In this document: positions 22,739-24,364 of the stretch, in pieces
Position numbering within the stretch: the stretch's first letter is position 1
How the letters are laid out: every line of letters starts with the position of its first letter
Origin: an uncultured Bacteroidales bacterium
GTDB taxonomy: Bacteria > Bacteroidota > Bacteroidia > Bacteroidales > Paludibacteraceae
Length of the DNA stretch: 24,364 nucleotides
Assembly: GCA_937910305.1 (NCBI GenBank)
Contig: CALEPS010000099.1
Coordinates: 1 to 24,364, forward strand
Direction: 5' to 3'
Made by a program: the position numbers and the translations under genes
Notes under the pieces: generated by a model
Seen by the model: only the letters and a program-made list of their open reading frames with translations
What the model was told of the DNA's origin: nothing
Database searches by the model: none

Positions 22739-24346
22739 TTATTGAGATTTTGCAACACGTATAAAATCCATAAATAATGGATGAGGGCTGAGCACAGTAC
22801 CTGAAAACTCAGGATGGTACTGCACTCCTATGAACCATGGATGATTTTTTAACTCTATTATTTCCACCAAATCCGCCTCCTTGTTTATCCCTACGCATTG
22901 CATGTTGTGCTGTTCATATAACTCCCTATAGGCATTATTAAACTCATAGCGATGCCTGTGACGCTCGCGGATCTGTTCTTTGTCGTAAATAGCCCTCACT
23001 TTGGAGCCCTCGCGCAAATGACATTCGTACGCTCCCAATCGCATAGTTGCGCCCTTGTATGCCAGTTGCTTTTGCTCCTCCATCATATCTACCACATTAT
23101 GCCTTGTTTCCGGGTCAAACTCAGTACTATTGGCGTCGGTTAGACCTAAAACATTACGTGCGAACTCGATGGTCATACATTGCATACCAAGGCATATTCC
23201 AAAGCAGGGGATGTTGTTTTCGCGTGCGTACCGGATAGCTGCTAATTTGCCTTCTATTCCTCTGCCGCCGAACCCCGGTGCAATGACGACACCTTGGAAT
23301 CCGTCCAAACATTGCGCCACATTTTGATCTGTCAATCTGTCCGACAATATTTCAGTCAGTTCTAACTTGCAGCGGTTATAAGTGCACGCATGGGAAAGGC
23401 TCTCGCGGATAGACATATACGCATCGTGCAACTGTACATATTTTCCTACCAGCGCAATGCGGACAGGTGTGGTCGCTTGTCTGCGCAGTTCCAGAAAATG
23501 GTCCCATTCTATCATGTTCAATGGACGAAGCGTTTGCGGATCAATTCCGGTATGTTCCAATACTATCTCATCCAAGTTTTCACGATGCAAGTTCTCCGGC
23601 ACCTCATAGATAGAATCCGCATCCACACACTGCACTACTGCTTTGGGGTTCACGTTACAAAACAGCCCCACCTTGGTCTTCATAGATTCAGGAATAATGT
23701 GCTCCGTGCGAAGAACAATAATATCCGGCTGCACACCGCTTTGTTGCAATGCTTTGACTGAATGCTGAGTCGGTTTGGTCTTCAACTCATGAGCCGCCGC
23801 CAGATATGGGACATATGTGAGGTGAACCGAAAGGCAATCGCGCCCCAACTCCCATTTCATTTGCCGCATGGCTTCTATGAAAGGCAAGGACTCAATATCC
23901 CCCACTGTACCGCCTATCTCCGTGATCACAAAATCATATTTACCGCTTTCACCTAATGCCATCACATTATGCTTGATCTCGTCGGTAATATGCGGGATCA
24001 CCTGTACTGTCTTGCCTAAAAAATCACCTCTCCGCTCTTTCTCTATGACGGAGTGATAAATCCGTCCGGCTGTCAAATTGTTTACTTTATGTGTTTCTAC
24101 ATTCAGGAAACGCTCGTAGTGCCCCAGATCCAGGTCCGCCTCGTGACCATCGACCGTCACATAACATTCTCCGTGTTCATAGGGATTGAGCGTTCCCGGA
24201 TCCACATTGATATAAGGATCCAGTTTCTGATTCGTTACACGCAGACCGCGTGCTTGCAGCAGTTTACCCAACGAAGCCGCCACAATACCTTTACCTAACG
24301 AAGAAGCAACGCCTCCGGTAACAAAGATATAATGACACTTATTCAT
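22739..24346 (-). CDS. pyrG: CTP synthase
   Basis: Turns UTP into CTP using ATP and glutamine nitrogen; cytoplasmic. The 535-residue length is normal. The N-terminal synthetase domain has YIFVTGGVASSLGKG (6-20) with the nucleotide loop, then KLDPYINVDPGT and ITEIGGTVGDIES. The C-terminal glutaminase has the oxyanion segment VIAPGFGGRG, the nucleophile C385 in CFGICLGMQ, and the catalytic pair H511 and E513 in YHPEFSG. It is the first gene of the pyrG-glmS-ddh set visible here; its start codon is 18 bases from the window edge, so its promoter and any gene before it are not seen. Confidence 0.98.
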   Translation of the reverse strand: MNKCHYIFVTGGVASSLGKGIVAASLGKLLQARGLRVTNQKLDPYINVDPGTLNPYEHGECYVTVDGHEADLDLGHYERFLNVETHKVNNLTAGRIYHSVIEKERRGDFLGKTVQVIPHITDEIKHNVMALGESGKYDFVITEIGGTVGDIESLPFIEAMRQMKWELGRDCLSVHLTYVPYLAAAHELKTKPTQHSVKALQQSGVQPDIIVLRTEHIIPESMKTKVGLFCNVNPKAVVQCVDADSIYEVPENLHRENLDEIVLEHTGIDPQTLRPLNMIEWDHFLELRRQATTPVRIALVGKYVQLHDAYMSIRESLSHACTYNRCKLELTEILSDRLTDQNVAQCLDGFQGVVIAPGFGGRGIEGKLAAIRYARENNIPCFGICLGMQCMTIEFARNVLGLTDANSTEFDPETRHNVVDMMEEQKQLAYKGATMRLGAYECHLREGSKVRAIYDKEQIRERHRHRYEFNNAYRELYEQHNMQCVGINKEADLVEIIELKNHPWFIGVQYHPEFSGTVLSPHPLFMDFIRVAKSQ

Positions 24347-24364
24347 AATGATATTTCTGTTCTA

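Noticed and set aside
22723..22758. Upstream start for glmS adding 12 residues
   Set aside because: It would bury the catalytic cysteine that must be the mature N-terminus.

Overview
The window looks like a chromosomal piece of a Bacteroidota genome, most likely order Bacteroidales; family and species cannot be fixed from this. The evidence is a type III glutamine synthetase, a class III fructose-1,6-bisphosphatase, a meso-diaminopimelate dehydrogenase, a DUF4837-type lipoprotein, an Ig-like (Big_5) lipoprotein, a PnuC transporter, a DPP IV-type S9 peptidase, and promoters of the Bacteroidota form (TTG or TTTG, 20 bases, TAnnTTTG).

Layout. (1) 1-3025, plus strand: the AT-rich 3' end of a surface-polysaccharide cluster. 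It holds a sugar aminotransferase cut by the window edge, an ATP-grasp/HAD fusion protein, a GT2 glycosyltransferase and a small unknown protein, joined by ATGA overlaps or a 4-base gap and closed by a strong hairpin. (2) 3026-8800: housekeeping genes. glnN (minus) and glyA (plus) diverge from one intergenic region, and an AraC-family regulator (minus) and a DUF4837 lipoprotein (plus) diverge from another. (3) 17457 down to 8812, minus strand: a compact run of seven genes (secreted protein of unknown function, DPP IV-type peptidase, sugar MFS transporter, ROK glucokinase, polysaccharide deacetylase, Ig-like lipoprotein, PnuC), with overlaps or gaps of at most 35 bases. (4) fbp (plus) diverges from that run. 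(5) A minus-strand set, pyrG, glmS, ddh, serves CTP, amino-sugar and lysine/diaminopimelate metabolism. It converges on fbp across a 335-base gap holding a strong bidirectional terminator.

The most unusual content is not a gene system but a scattered family of short phased repeats. Heptamer tandem arrays lie inside the DPP IV-type peptidase gene (five separate arrays), at the stop codons of the DUF4837 gene and glmS, and in the leader of ddh. Inside glmS they take the form of a 15-base in-frame repeat encoding a reiterated STKGQ linker. Downstream of fbp, about 230 bases are organised in strict 11-base phase. All genes carrying these arrays stay open, so the repeats appear to be tolerated in coding DNA. 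They are candidates for length variation between strains.

No tRNA, rRNA, CRISPR array, transposase or prophage gene was seen.
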